Assembly (NCBI GenBank): GCA_023053575.1
Contig: JAKZAP010000001.1
Location: forward strand, 18,432,533-18,496,532
Length of the DNA: 64,000 nt
Direction of reading: 5' to 3'
DNA from: Branchinecta lynchi
Taxonomy: Eukaryota; Arthropoda; Branchiopoda; Anostraca; Branchinectidae
Shown: positions 53,646 to 64,000 of the stretch, piece after piece
Numbering within the stretch: the first letter of the stretch is position 1
Layout: the number at the start of each line of letters is the position of its first letter
Notes under the pieces: generated by a model
Database searches by the model: none
What the model saw: only the letters and a program-made list of their open reading frames with translations
What the model was told of the DNA's origin: nothing
Translations under genes and position numbers: made by a program

Positions 53646-54446
53646 GGAATGTTCCCTGATGTTAAGATTCTGCCGAAAAAACTTACAGTTGTGTTCACAA
53701 CAATCATTCCTATCGATTTGTAATGGTTTCTCCCATATTTTCACCATTTCATTGAACTACTTCAATCTTGTCACTGGTCTTCATTTCACATATCGACATA
53801 TTTTTTCCTTCCAGTTGGCACCTATCAATCGCTCTTTTAGGTCTTCTTCGTTTAGTTTGTTTGTCCACGAGTGCGGCCGTATACTTCATTAGCTCTATTG
53901 TTTACTTTCTAGACCGTTTACCCGTAGTAAAGCTGGCACTGGGCCGCTGAGCGTACGTACGGCAGGGCACAAGGTGTACAGAAGCAAATTGAGTGGGCAT
54001 CCCCTTTCTCCGTTCGTCCAACGGGTGACCGAAACAACGACCTAGCCCCTTCGACGCGGGTTCAGAAAAACATTTTCTACTTCAAGGACATGGTATGGAA
54101 AAGTTTGGGGGGGGGGGGGGGGTGAGTGTGTGGTTGTTTCCCCCGGAGCTTTCAATAGCATCTTACAGAACACGATCTACTGGACTATTATCTATCTCTT
54201 TACAGGTCATAACATACGTCATAAAGTTGGGTATTTATGGCTATCTTGTGTTAGCATACAATGTTTCATTCGGCCAAATCATTCGGCCTTTAACATACGC
54301 GTATGTGTGATGATGAGAGTATACCTCAAGATAAAAGAAGCTTTCGCCTCTGTATTATCGATATTTACCTCATGTTTGTGCCATCGAAGAAATTTCGTCA
54401 AAGACAGTGCGACCACGGATTTTTACCGCTAGTTGGGATTTTCAAC
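53646..54446. other. Unassigned interval with repeat G, copy 1
   Basis: Frames of 60-100 codons lack recognised domains. A long G-run lies at about 54105-54122. About 54235-54330 (CATTCGGCCTTTAACATACG then CGTATGTGTGATGATGAGAG) is related to the reverse of 55970-56100. Confidence 0.4.
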
Positions 54447-55174
54447 TTTTTGGGATCCCAAAGCGTAAGTGGAGGGATACCTATGACATCGCAAAAGTTA
54501 TCCGTCCGTCCGTCCGTCTGTCAGCACGATAACTCTCGAAGGGAATATGATATTTTGATGAAACTAGGTGTGAGGATTCTTTGGGTCAAGGGTAAGGTCA
54601 AGTTCATACATGTGCGCTGTAGCCATACATTTAGGGGTGGGGGTTGAAATTAAGGGGCCGACAAAATATTTTTAAACAGCTAATGTGATAGTCGATTAGG
54701 GGTTAAAAAGACATGCTGAACACGATGGTGAAAACAAATTTTATTTGAAATTAATTCGATGACAGATGTAGGGCTAAGAAAAGACGTCTGAAGTCTGTAC
54801 CTGACAACCATTTTTTACCCACACATAGAATTCGTCCGGAATCCGGTTGAAACCCGGAATTTTACGTTAAAGTTTTATTTGAAGTTATTAGATGTTCTGT
54901 ATAGGGTAAGGAGATGAATTCGTTTCTGAATTGTTCTTTTTTTTGCTGTACAAGTAGTTCGCTCGGAATTCGGCCGAAATGGGAAATTTGGCAGAAGTAA
55001 AGCAGGAAGTTTTCGGTCAGTATCGTCAAAATAAATATGGCTTATATAGGTATTTCTGAACTTGGTTTTCTCAGATGACTAGCGTGGCGAAGACTGGATC
55101 TGGCGAAGACAAGACCAAACTGTCTGCATCAAATATTAGATTTTTGGAATCCCATCAAAACCTTAGGTCTTGTT
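54447..55174 (-). mobile_element. Family A element, copy A11, both termini
   Basis: Left end TTTTTGGGATCCCAAAGCG, a TCCGTCCGTCCGTCCGTCTG array, about three monomers, and right end GGAATCCCATCAAAACCT then TAGGTCTTGTT. Flanks are TTTTCAAC and ACTTCAGC, with no obvious duplication. Confidence 0.85.
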
Positions 55175-55344
55175 ACTTCAGCATCGGATAAAGCCGTACA
55201 CAACTATGGCTCGCTTTTGTGTATTGGCAAACAGCTTTTAACAGATGCCCTGAATGAAAAGTATTATGGCTTCTCTTTATCGGCTGGGAACTTTATTCAT
55301 TCCATGCTGACTGCAAATCATATTTAATGTTAAAAAACGGATAC

Positions 55345-55412
55345 ATCGACTACGTTTTCTTAGAGCTACATTTCGGGCCTTCTTGGCAAGAGTCCTCTTC
55401 AGGCTCAAGTCA
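55345..55412 (-). ncRNA. Hammerhead-like repeat, copy 5
   Basis: On the minus strand: GCCTGAAGAGGACTCTTGCC then AAGAAGGCCCGAAATGTAGC, with an intact GAAA and, 21 bases downstream of it, GTC. It belongs to the same family as the motifs at 36810, 41860 and 42320-42510. Confidence 0.3.
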
Positions 55413-57150
55413 CTCAAGCTGGAAAATGAACTTGTGGAAATACAGTTCAAGATTCTTCCTTATATATCTGATGTGATCTGCATCAGAATGTTAAACTGGT
55501 GTTAGCTATTACCATTACGCTACTTGTAAGATGGTATTCGAACAGAGCCAAGGGGCGGAAATTGGGGTGGAACCCGATCCCAGGGGAGAAACTGGTACAG
55601 AGCCTAGTCCAAAGATGATACTGGTGTGGTACTTTTGGGATAGCTATGACCTGGTGCTGAACCCTTTTCTTTTGGTTTTGTTTCTATCTTGGTAGTCTCG
55701 CCTCATTGTTGGAAGTCTGGGAATAACTGATTTTCCCATAGTGAGCTGTTGCCTTATCTTGTAACACGTTGAACAAGGTCTGGTGAACTTCTTCTCTGAA
55801 AATTGGTTGGAGTTGCTGCAAAGCTGCTGCTTTGATTTCGTTCTGGACAACAGCTGCTGTTTTTATGTTCGATTGAGTCGTCGAAAAGGTAGAGATTCTA
55901 CTGCATTTTGGTTTGGTACGCTAATCCTGTGGTGGCCACTGCATGAAAATGAAGGGGGACGTCGGCCGCTCTGGTATACTTTCATCATCACACATGCGCG
56001 AACGTTAAAGGCCGACTGATTCGTCAAAACAAAAAGGGAACTATGAACACATTTTATATCTTGCACACAAAGTTGTTCATTCATTGGGCGACCAGTGGTC
56101 AAGGAGCTGATCCCAGAGGTCTACTTCGGAGGGAGCGATTGGGGTGAAGAGAGCCACTAATTTTGGCAAAACTAAAAACTGATGTGGCGGGAGTTGAGCC
56201 GAAAGAATGCTGTCTTCTCCTCGTGAGTTGCTGTGCTATATTGACGAAACTGGAGCCAGGTGGGTATTCCTTTTATGTGTTAGAAATGTTTCTGTATTCT
56301 CTCTTAAACGTTCAAAACTTGCGCAGTTCAGATAGCTCTAAAGCCAAGGTACAATATTTCAATTTGTCCATGCTCGCGAATTTCCGCCTAAAGTACGGCA
56401 AACTTTAAAGCAGAACTGAAGCCCGACATTATTCCATTATTTTCCTTCCCAATATCAACCGCCGTCATTTGTCCGCTTATCTTCGTTTCCCGTTTCTGCT
56501 TTTGCTGTCAATCCAAATCCAATTTTCCCGTTGAGCCGCGCCCCTCCCGCTGTTTGTAATTTGTTTACTCGGAAGTAAGATCGGTACAAATCAATCAACG
56601 ACAACGTACGTAGTTTGGTGGTGTTAGTCAAGATCGCGCGCATCTCGCAGTGTGCTTTCACACCAAAGAGACATTGCTAGAGTTCATGCATACGAGCTGA
56701 TCTTTTTATGGCACTTGACTTCCGACCATGTGCCATGTGCCACTTCAAGAGATTCGATTATTGCGTTATGGTGCTTTAGAGAGAAAGGCGTGGAGGCGCG
56801 GAAGGCAGCAAATTGAAGGTGTTGAGTGTTAGTGTTTTTCGTTTACGTTTATTTTTTGTGTTTGTAGTTGTGTATATGGCCACTAGCTCTTAAATACACG
56901 TATATATATATATATATATACCAATGAGATACGTGCTTTAGCACCACCGTGATTTTTCGCCACTGGGTAGTTTTTGCCACCATAGGTAACGCAGCAGGTA
57001 AATAAGGACAAAAACAAAGTACAGATAACTGGTGGGATTAGCGAAAGAACCTCGGTAGGATTTTGCGCCACTCCTTGCTACTACTTAGGCTATAAAGGAT
57101 TAACTCTGAAAAAGTATTAAAAACAGAACTGCTGATTTGTTTCTATCGCT
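55413..57150. other. Unassigned interval
   Basis: Contains repeat G copy 2 on the minus strand (about 55970-56100), a solo B end at about 56706-56745 (ATGGCACTTGACTTCC then ATGTGCC), and a TA run at 56901-56920. An 81-codon frame at 56163-56408 has no motif. Confidence 0.45.
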
Positions 57151-57155
57151 ATATC

Positions 57156-57447
57156 GGTGACAGATCTTTGTTTTTCTGCAAGTTCAAGAATGGAGGCAAT
57201 AAGTACTATGTCTGCCCCGAGGTTCTCTGTAGGGCAAGAGCGGTTTTGCGAGCTATGAGGGAATTCGAGCTCACCAAACCTCATGATGGACATGGGCCTG
57301 AATATGCAAAAAATAGAAGTTATTCAAGCGAAAACGGTCATGCGGAAACGCGTTCGCGAAGAAGTAACAGCGGCAGTTGAGCCATATTTCGAGAAGAAGT
57401 GTCTCATCTTTTCCAGAAGAGTGTCTCAGTTAGTACAGTTTGACTAG
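57156..57447 (+). pseudogene. FLYWCH-type zinc-finger remnant
   Basis: The frame reads SLFFCKFKNGGNKYYVCPEV then LCRARAVL and KPHDGHGPE. The order aromatic-rich start, YxxC, C, then H..HGP matches FLYWCH fingers, which bind DNA and are common in MULE-type transposases and derived proteins of invertebrates. After GPEY the frame shifts at a run of A, and the next frame continues with IEVIQAKTVMRKRVREEV then TAAVEPYFEKK, stopping at 57445-57447; that helical segment also follows FLYWCH fingers in such proteins. A 3' splice-like TTTTTCTGCAAG lies just before. No catalytic transposase domain is nearby. Confidence 0.55.
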
Positions 57448-57739
57448 ACATCTTGCAAGTTTCAACAATGGTTTGCAAGTTTTCGCGTTTTTACTGCACT
57501 GTATTCTCTGTAAGTATAAATCAAAAGCTTCAAGAAATTTTCTTGCAAGGTCCTAAAAGAGTCATACGAATTTACTTGTAGAATCGCTAGGCCAATTGGA
57601 TTATTTAATGAGTTATGAGAGTGGTGAAAAATACTAGGTTACTAATCTCACTAGGACTTCAGGTAACTAAACAAGGTCCAGCTCGTCATTAGGGTATGGG
57701 TCGAATCCCAAAGTGGCAAAAAAATACCCAGTGGCGAAG
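57448..57739. other. Unassigned interval
   Basis: No feature recognised. GGGTCGAATCCC at about 57697 is tRNA-like only by chance; no cloverleaf fits. Confidence 0.4.
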
Positions 57740-58134
57740 AATACCAATTCCTTTTCTTGTTGGTCGGTCGGTCTGTCTGTCAGTCCGGTGGTCGCTAGGA
57801 CGATGAAATTTGGCAGGCATATGACCCGACCAAACTAATTTGGAAACAGTCGATTCCTCGATGAGACCATCGTGAGGGGAGTAGAGGGAGGGGGAATTCG
57901 GAACCGTAAGATATGTAGAAACTTCGGCGGGGGTCTTAAATGAAACTAACACTGTGGGGAGAGTTGGAGGGGGGGAGGGCGGAGTTCTGGTGATCCCGAC
58001 TTGAGGTACTTCCAGATGTGCTAGGACGATGAAACTTGGCAGGCAAATCAGACTCGACCGTATTTACTTAAGAACAGTTGTTTTCCCGATCCATCGTAGG
58101 GAGTAGGGGGAGGGCGAATCCGGAATCTTGGTAT

Positions 58135-58198
58135 ACTTGACCCTGCAAAAAGGATGCGTATCCGGATACGTATCGGTATCCCTTTTGCAGTGTCAAAT
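58135..58198. repeat. Hairpin of about 62 bp in B9
   Basis: CTGCAAAAAGGAT and ATCCCTTTTGCAG pair around CGTATCCGGATACG, itself a palindrome. Outer bases TTGAC and GTCAA extend the stem. Confidence 0.75.
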
Positions 58199-58274
58199 AT
58201 GATTCGTAGTCAGCTTGGGCGCCACTGCAGGAATTTTTATCTTGGTATATGTATATTTTTCGAACGGGTGACCA

Positions 58275-58542
58275 GAGCCTCGTTTTTGTTGCAATAGCGC
58301 TGCCGCAGCACTTCTTTGCTTTTGCATAATATGCGTTTTTGGATTCACTTTCTTCTTGGTTGAAGCGGCAGCGCTGCAGCACCTTGCAGGGAAGCACGGA
58401 CTTGGTCGGGGAGCAAGTCCATGATTCTCGAGAAGCGCTGCCGTCTTCCTCGGAAGCGCTGCAGTGCAAAAACGGATGTAGAAAGAATCAGTCCGGAATC
58501 GGCGGAGAAGCGGACCTGCAGCATGCAACAAAAACGAGGCTC
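58275..58542. mobile_element. 268-bp MITE with repeated AGCGCTGC
   Basis: Ends GAGCCTCGTTTTTGTTGCA and TGCAACAAAAACGAGGCTC are perfect inverse copies. The palindrome-like AGCGCTGC occurs four times (about 58306, 58369, 58433 and 58456). It splits the B motif GAACGGGTGA/CGGATCTT, so the host is B9. Target duplication is not clear. Confidence 0.8.
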
Positions 58543-59356
58543 GGATCTTCATGAAACTTGATGGTTCGAAATCATAAAAGTTTCATTTCGAGTACGGACC
58601 GAATCTGGTGACTTTGAGGGAGTTGGAGGGGGACCGAAAATCTTGTGACACACTCAGAGTGGAGGGATTGGGATGAAATTTGATGGGAAGAACAAGATCG
58701 AGCACTTGATGCATTGTTGACAAAACTGGACCGGATCTGGGCACTGTGGGGGATTTGGAGGGGGTCCCGAGTTCCGGTGAAATGGTTCCAGATCTGCTGG
58801 TACATTAGAGGCCCGACACTATTGACCTAGAAATAGTAGCTTCCCAGATCTGACCAGGGAAGAAAAATGCGGAAACTTGAGGCATGCGTAACTTTCGAAC
58901 AGGTTATCAGATCTTAATGAAACTTGACAGTTCAGGAGAGTACATGGCTCTTATATTTCTCATTTTTGTCTCAAGGGTTTTGCTTATGAGTAGCTTAAAA
59001 TTTTAGAGCAAAAGCTATTCAAATTCGAATTCATTATATTCTCCAAATATTCTTTTACGACGAATAGCATAGGACGTCAACGAAAATAATAACCCTTTTT
59101 GATTTATCATTGACTTATGGCGGTTACATTTAAATACATTTTCATGACCCCAAAGGGTTCATGATCGTTTTTTCCTCAAGGGTTCTACTAATAAATGAAT
59201 ATATACATGAATTTTACCACAAATTGATAAAAATACTTTTGAAAAATCGATACACTCTCATGATCCTCAAGGGCCCATGATCATTTGTACCTCAACGATT
59301 CTGATTACAAATGAATTCGTAGCCCCCTTAAAGTGAGCATCATAACTGCAAAGTGT

Positions 59357-62024
59357 AACAAGAGCTATGAGCTCATATGGCATTTGTTACGAGTAGGCCG
59401 TACAAGAAAGTAGATGAGAACGTCACAAAATACACCCGCCATCCAAAAATAGGGTTCGGAAATACAAATAGGATGTCAAGTTTCACTCAATTCTGAGCTG
59501 TTCCGGCATCGTCTCGGATTACCTGTAGCAAATGCGCATGACTGTTCAAGCTTCCAAGTTTCAGGCCAATAAATCCACTCGTTTGATCCCTAGACGTGCT
59601 ACACGATTTCCGATACTCCCTCCATCTCCCACTACCGTGGCCGAATCTGGTTCGGACCAAAAAACCGATCATCTAAAGCAGCTTCTTTTATACCCATCTA
59701 TCAAGTTTCACTTGAATCGGAGCATTTTTGGAAAATTCCAGTACCCCTCCCCCCACTAACACCGTTGTCGGATCCGGTTCGGACCCTAAAATATGGCATC
59801 TAGGGTATACGCTCTCTCTACGTTCAAATTTTCATTTAAATTGATGCACTTGTTTGACTCCAATGCGAGCCTCAAAGTTTCCGGCAATCTCCCTGCACCT
59901 CCCCCCACTGTGGCGGAAGAGGACTTGGAAACATAAATGTCTTATCTCTTCCCGATGAAAAATTTGTAGCCTGCGTAGTAGTATGGTAGTAGTACGAAAC
60001 GTTGCATGTAATACTATGTAATAGCAAAGAATACTATTATTTAATGTGCCTCAGACTGGTCCAATCTTATGTAGTAGTATCCAGTAGCATCCTGTCTTGC
60101 CATAGCAGCATCCAGTCTTGCTAATAGTAGCATATAGTAGTAAGCAGTAACACGGTAGCCTTGAAGTAGAACCATGTAGTAGCATCGTTAGTAATGCATG
60201 TAACTTTTTCGCACTACTTCATAGTACTATTTTGAGATAAATTTTTCATCGGGTTAATCCCCTCTTCCCGTCCATCAAGTCTTACTGAAATCGGAGCATA
60301 GCCTATCCGCAAATTTCCTGTACCCCCCCCCCCCCCTTGGCCGAATCCGGCCGAGACACCAAATAACAAACCTAGGCCGCATAAACTCGGCACTTCGAAC
60401 TTGCATCTCATTCAGTCTATCCGTTTGGTTTTTGTGCAGTTCAAAAGTCCCCCCCCCCAATCCCCCCAACCGTTCGCATATAGTTTGAATGCATGTTTTC
60501 CATGTCTAGGTCATCAATTCCTATCACCCATTAAGTTTCACTCGAATTGGACCACATGTTCGCAATTTGCAGAAGTCAATTTCTATATTTCCCTTCCCTC
60601 GCTCCCCCAAAAATGCTCGGATCTAGTAATGAAAGTTTCCGGGGTATGTTGTGTCAAGGTCTTAAGTCAATTAAGTCGGGTTACTATGCCTGCAAAGTTT
60701 CGTTGTCTTTGTACAACTATTCTAACTCGCGACTACCGGAATTCCAGGAAACCCCCTCCAACCCCACTCACAGAGCCCTGAAACCATTGACTCCGTCAGT
60801 TTCATATCTAAGCCTGTTCTCTCCATTAAGTTCCGTTCCAATCCCTCTGCTCTAAGCGTTTCTTGAGTTTTCCGACCCCCCCCCCCCATCCCTCATAGGT
60901 ATCGGACCCGGCCCGGACTTGACACTGAACAACTGAGGCGATAGCTCTTTCAACCAGACAAGTTTCCTTCAAATCCGGTCACCCGTTCAAAAGTTATGCA
61001 TGTAACTAGATTCCGGACTCCCCATCCTTCCACTCCCCCACGATGGTCGGATCGAGGAAACGACTATTCTCAAGTCAATCTATTCGGATCCGTGACATAT
61101 TTGCCAAGTTTCATCGTCCTAGCGCATCAGGAAGTATGCCGAATTCGCGGGATCGCTAGAAATCCGGACCTCCCCCCCCCCAACTCCCCCACAGTGCCCG
61201 GATCCGGTCCGATTTGGCAGTGACGTATCTAGGACTTGTGCTTGTTCTTCTCACCAAGTTGCATCCCGATCCCTCCACTCTAAGCGTTTCTCAAGATGTC
61301 CGGTTCCCTTCTCCAACTACCCCAGTGTCCTCGGATCCGGCCCGGATTTAAAGTGCGACGTCTTAGACACGAGATCATCCTAAATCTCAACTTTCATCAA
61401 GATCCGATCACTCGTTAGCAAGTTAAAAATAGCTAATATATTGGCTCCCCCCTCCTTCCACTCCCCCCCCCCCCCAGATGGTCGGATCGGGGAAGTGACT
61501 ATTTCCTATTTAACCTGGTCGGGTCCCTGACATGCCTGCCAATTTTCGTCGTCCTAGCGCATCAGGAAGCACCGAACTTGAGGGATCACTAGAAATTCGG
61601 ATCCCCCCCCCCTCCAAACTCCCCCAAAGTGAGCGGATCCGTTCCGTTTATGTCAGTCATGTATCAAGGACTTGTGCTTGTTCTTTCCACCAAGTTTCAT
61701 CCGGATCTCTCCAATCTAAGCGTTTTCCAAGATTTCCGGTTTCCCCTTCCAACTCCCCCCCCCCCCCCCCGTGTCACTGGATCCGGTCTGGATTTAAAAT
61801 GGAAAGTCTGAGACACAAGTTTCTTCCATATCACAAGTTTCATTAAGATCCGATCACCCGTTCGTAAGCTAAAAATATCTTATTTTTCCTAATTTTTCCG
61901 GATTCCCCTTCCCTCCATTCCCCTACAGATGGTCGGATCGCGGAAGCGACTATTTCTAATTTAATCTGGTCCGGTCCCTGATATGCCTGCCAAGTTTCAT
62001 CGTCCTAGCTTATCTGGAAGTCAT
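59357..62024 (+). mobile_element. Family B element, copy B10, nested in B9
   Basis: Begins AACAAGAGCTATGAGCTCAT then ATGGCATTTG. It has a full monomer body matching B3 in reverse. It ends CTGGAAGTCAT followed by AAAAATAC: the array and most of the terminal hairpin are missing, as if a deletion joined AAGT of the body to AAGT in the terminal AAGTGCCAT. The empty site reads AAGTGT|AAAAATAC. Confidence 0.85.
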
Positions 62025-62421
62025 AAAAATACTATTAACCAAACAATAGATTTTCATGATGCCCAAGGGTCCACCATCATTTTTGCCTCAAAGATTTTGA
62101 TTACGAATGCATATTCATCTTGACCACAAAGTACACAATAAACTTTTGAGCAAACGATATATTTTGATGACCCCCAAGGACCCATGATCATTTCTATCTT
62201 AGGGGTTTTCTTATAATTGAATTCCTAGCCCCCCTAAAGTGCGCATCGTCACCGCGATGTGCAAAAAAGAAAAAAATCCACTAAACAGTACATTTTCGTG
62301 ATCCCTAAGGGCCTATGAACATTCGTGCCACAAGGGTTTTGGCTTACAAAGAATTACAATAAACCGACGAGTTTGCAACTTTCCACAGTCATTATCTGAG
62401 CAAATTTTCCAAGTACCATAT
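62025..62421 (-). mobile_element. Family B element, copy B9, right part
   Basis: Continues the second monomer type (ATTTTCATGATGCCCAAGGG, GTGCGCATCGTCACCGCGAT) and ends CCAAGTACCATAT, the B 5' terminal region, where a MITE is inserted. The last bases AGCTGTT (62710-62716) follow the MITE. Confidence 0.7.
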
Positions 62422-62706
62422 GAGCCTGTTCCACCCTTCTAACAATAGTACTATTTTCGTTCCAACCTCGAGAAAAGTTACTAAGCTGACCGTTCCAACT
62501 TCTCGAAATAGTACCTATTTACTTACCATGCTCGCGGGAGCGTAGTAAGCGTGGTAACTACGCATCTCTGTAACGTGACTGGCCGGATTCGCCCGTGGCA
62601 TGATATTCTACTGGAAAATAGAAAAATCGTTCCAGCCTTGACGGCAAAGAACCGGAATTCGTTACGTCATGCGTAGTAACTACGGTAAGTAGATTGGAAC
62701 ACGCTC
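62422..62706. mobile_element. 285-bp MITE in the terminus of B9
   Basis: Ends GAGCCTGTTCCA and TGGAACACGCTC (one mismatch), flanked by TAT on both sides (62419-62421 and 62707-62709). Interior has repeated GTAGTAACTACG- and GGTAACTACGC-type palindromes. Confidence 0.65.
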
Positions 62707-62716
62707 TATAGCTGTT

Positions 62717-64000
62717 ATTTCTTTTTCCGGGTACTTTGATTTGAACTAGAATGCAACACGGCATGGCCGAGAGTGAACATTGGAAGACAAGCTGTTCGGT
62801 GTGGCCATTTAAACTGCACGCTGTTTGTGCCTACATTTGACAAAATAGATAGATTGTTATTGTGATTAGCTTTTTCATTTCGTCTGATTCACTCTTTTCC
62901 CTCAAAGCTGGATTAAGGATCTTGCTGCAATTACTGACGGAAACGCCGTGAACAAAATGAAAGTCCCAGTGTGCGCTCATTGCTTGCAACGTGATACACT
63001 TGCATTATGGATATTTGATCCACTCCAACTAATCGCTTTAGGAAAATATAATCACACGACAATCGCTTCGAAAGCCAAAGGAGTCACAGAAAAGTAATCT
63101 TTGAATCCCCTCAAGTTCGACAAAGTCCCGCAAAGTCCCTTAAAGGACCAAATTGAAAATTTGCATACCGGGATAACATGATAAAGGGAATATAAACGCG
63201 AAAGGGGTCAGGAATAAAGGGGGACACAGTCAGAAACTTGATAACATTTACACAAGGATGCGCACTTTTGGCAGGTAAGAGATATCCGCTGATGTTCCAG
63301 AACAAAACATAAGACATACCTGCACTTTTCGCAGGTACGAGATATCCGCAGATGTTCCAGACTAAAACATAATAGCAGAATTTCAGCTATTATGGTATAA
63401 GGCTTCATCTCGCCGGCCTTTACGGAATCTCGCTGCGGACCCCCTGCATTTTTGCTTGTACTAGGGGCTAGGGACTCAGTTCCTCATTCTCACAAGACCC
63501 CACGGACGGCGATTGCTCCAATTATCATTACTAAAAAATAATTCCTTTCGGATTCGGCATGGAGTCGATTTGGGGAGTTGCTGGTGACGTTGGTTTAGAA
63601 AGAAAGGGTTTTAGGGAATGGGTAATAAATTCAACAATTCTCATCAACATTCATTTTAAGAAAAGAACTACTGCTTAGAAAATGTTAAAGCGCAACTCTT
63701 ACTAGAAATAATCAGAAAAAATGTTTTTCAAAAATAGCCTAACTTTCAACCTTAAATTAGCGATTTTCTTGTTTCAAACTGTCGACACTATCCAGCCTTC
63801 CTGCTCTCCAAGAAAAGGTGGGGATTTTAGAAGCTCTTAAGGGAGCAAGGGAGCTGGGGATATTACAAACGACAGAGTAAGCAAGAGAGGTCCTGTAAAA
63901 CTCTGTTCGACTGTTATTTTTTAAAGCTGTACAGTTGTAAAATTAAGTACGCAAGTCAAATCAAATAAAAGTGAAAATAAAGTGGACCATAGCTTTTACA
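62717..64000. other. Unassigned interval with a 60-bp direct repeat
   Basis: GCACTTTTGGCAGGTAAGAG at 63262 recurs as GCACTTTTCGCAGGTACGAG at 63322, with ATATCCGC(T/A)GATGTTCCAG after each. No gene is supported. Confidence 0.5.

Larger units (their letters stand above)
57740..59356 (-). mobile_element. Family B element, copy B9, left part
   Basis: Starts in the GGTCGGTCGGTCTGTCTGTC array (57758-57780); the terminal hairpin is lost. Then come monomers with GAAACTTGGCAGGCA, GGGGGAGTTGG and GGATCTGG, and the second monomer type with CATGATC and CCTCAAGGGTTC. Interrupted by B10 at 59356/59357 and resumed at 62025. Carries a MITE at 58275-58542. Confidence 0.75.

Overview
The window looks like metazoan (invertebrate) genomic DNA that is almost entirely layered transposable elements. 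I see no intact host gene, no bacterial operon, no CRISPR array, no rRNA and no convincing tRNA. Coding traces are non-LTR reverse transcriptase (RT) fragments, one FLYWCH-type zinc-finger remnant, one candidate exon and one ORF inside a DNA transposon. A marine invertebrate (for example a mollusc or another lophotrochozoan) would fit, because non-autonomous rolling-circle elements with tetranucleotide arrays are known there, but the sequence alone does not fix the clade. Family letters used here (A, B, C, E, F, G, H) are my own labels.

Layout. 1-5.4 kb: family A copies, the end of a B copy and a hAT-like element (F0) carrying A2. 5.4-8.4 kb: B remnants split by a CR1-like LINE 3' end, a 214-bp MITE, a TATA-like site and an 18-bp-arm hairpin. 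8.4-12.9 kb: an RT pseudogene cut by a complete 2,989-bp B element. 13-18.3 kb: a large C element with a Helitron-like 3' end and long tandem arrays. 18.3-22.8 kb: two RT remnants, one with a 513-codon open frame. 22.8-27.8 kb: the A copy with the largest monomer array, a foldback element, and a LINE cut by A5. 27.8-31.5 kb: mostly unique sequence with a 160-bp MITE and a candidate exon. 31.5-36.2 kb: a second C copy holding a hAT-like element (H), which holds A copies. 36.2-43.3 kb: LINE 3' ends, a complete B copy holding a 187-bp mini-hAT (E1), a young 362-bp tandem duplication, and hammerhead-like motifs. 43.3-52.4 kb: two B copies, each split by a hAT-like F element, each F in turn invaded by A. 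52.4-57.7 kb: two more A copies, short duplications, the FLYWCH remnant. 57.7-62.7 kb: a B element containing a MITE, a second inverted B, and a terminal MITE. 62.7-64 kb: unassigned.

How the parts relate. Families A and B share a terminal grammar: one end starts AACAAGA; a short motif just inside it recurs in a palindrome at the opposite end; between lie tandem monomers of roughly 125-145 bp and a GACG-, GACC- or GACA-type tetranucleotide run. Two B insertions permit reconstruction of the empty site, and in both the element sits between T and AAAAA without a clear duplication; one restores an RT reading frame exactly. This matches rolling-circle (Helitron/Helentron-type) elements better than cut-and-paste transposons. 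Elements starting CAGGGGCG or CAAGGCC carry 8-bp target duplications and are hAT-like; most of those traced sit inside B or C and are themselves hosts for A. No rolling-circle Rep/helicase or hAT transposase gene was recognised, so the families look non-autonomous here.
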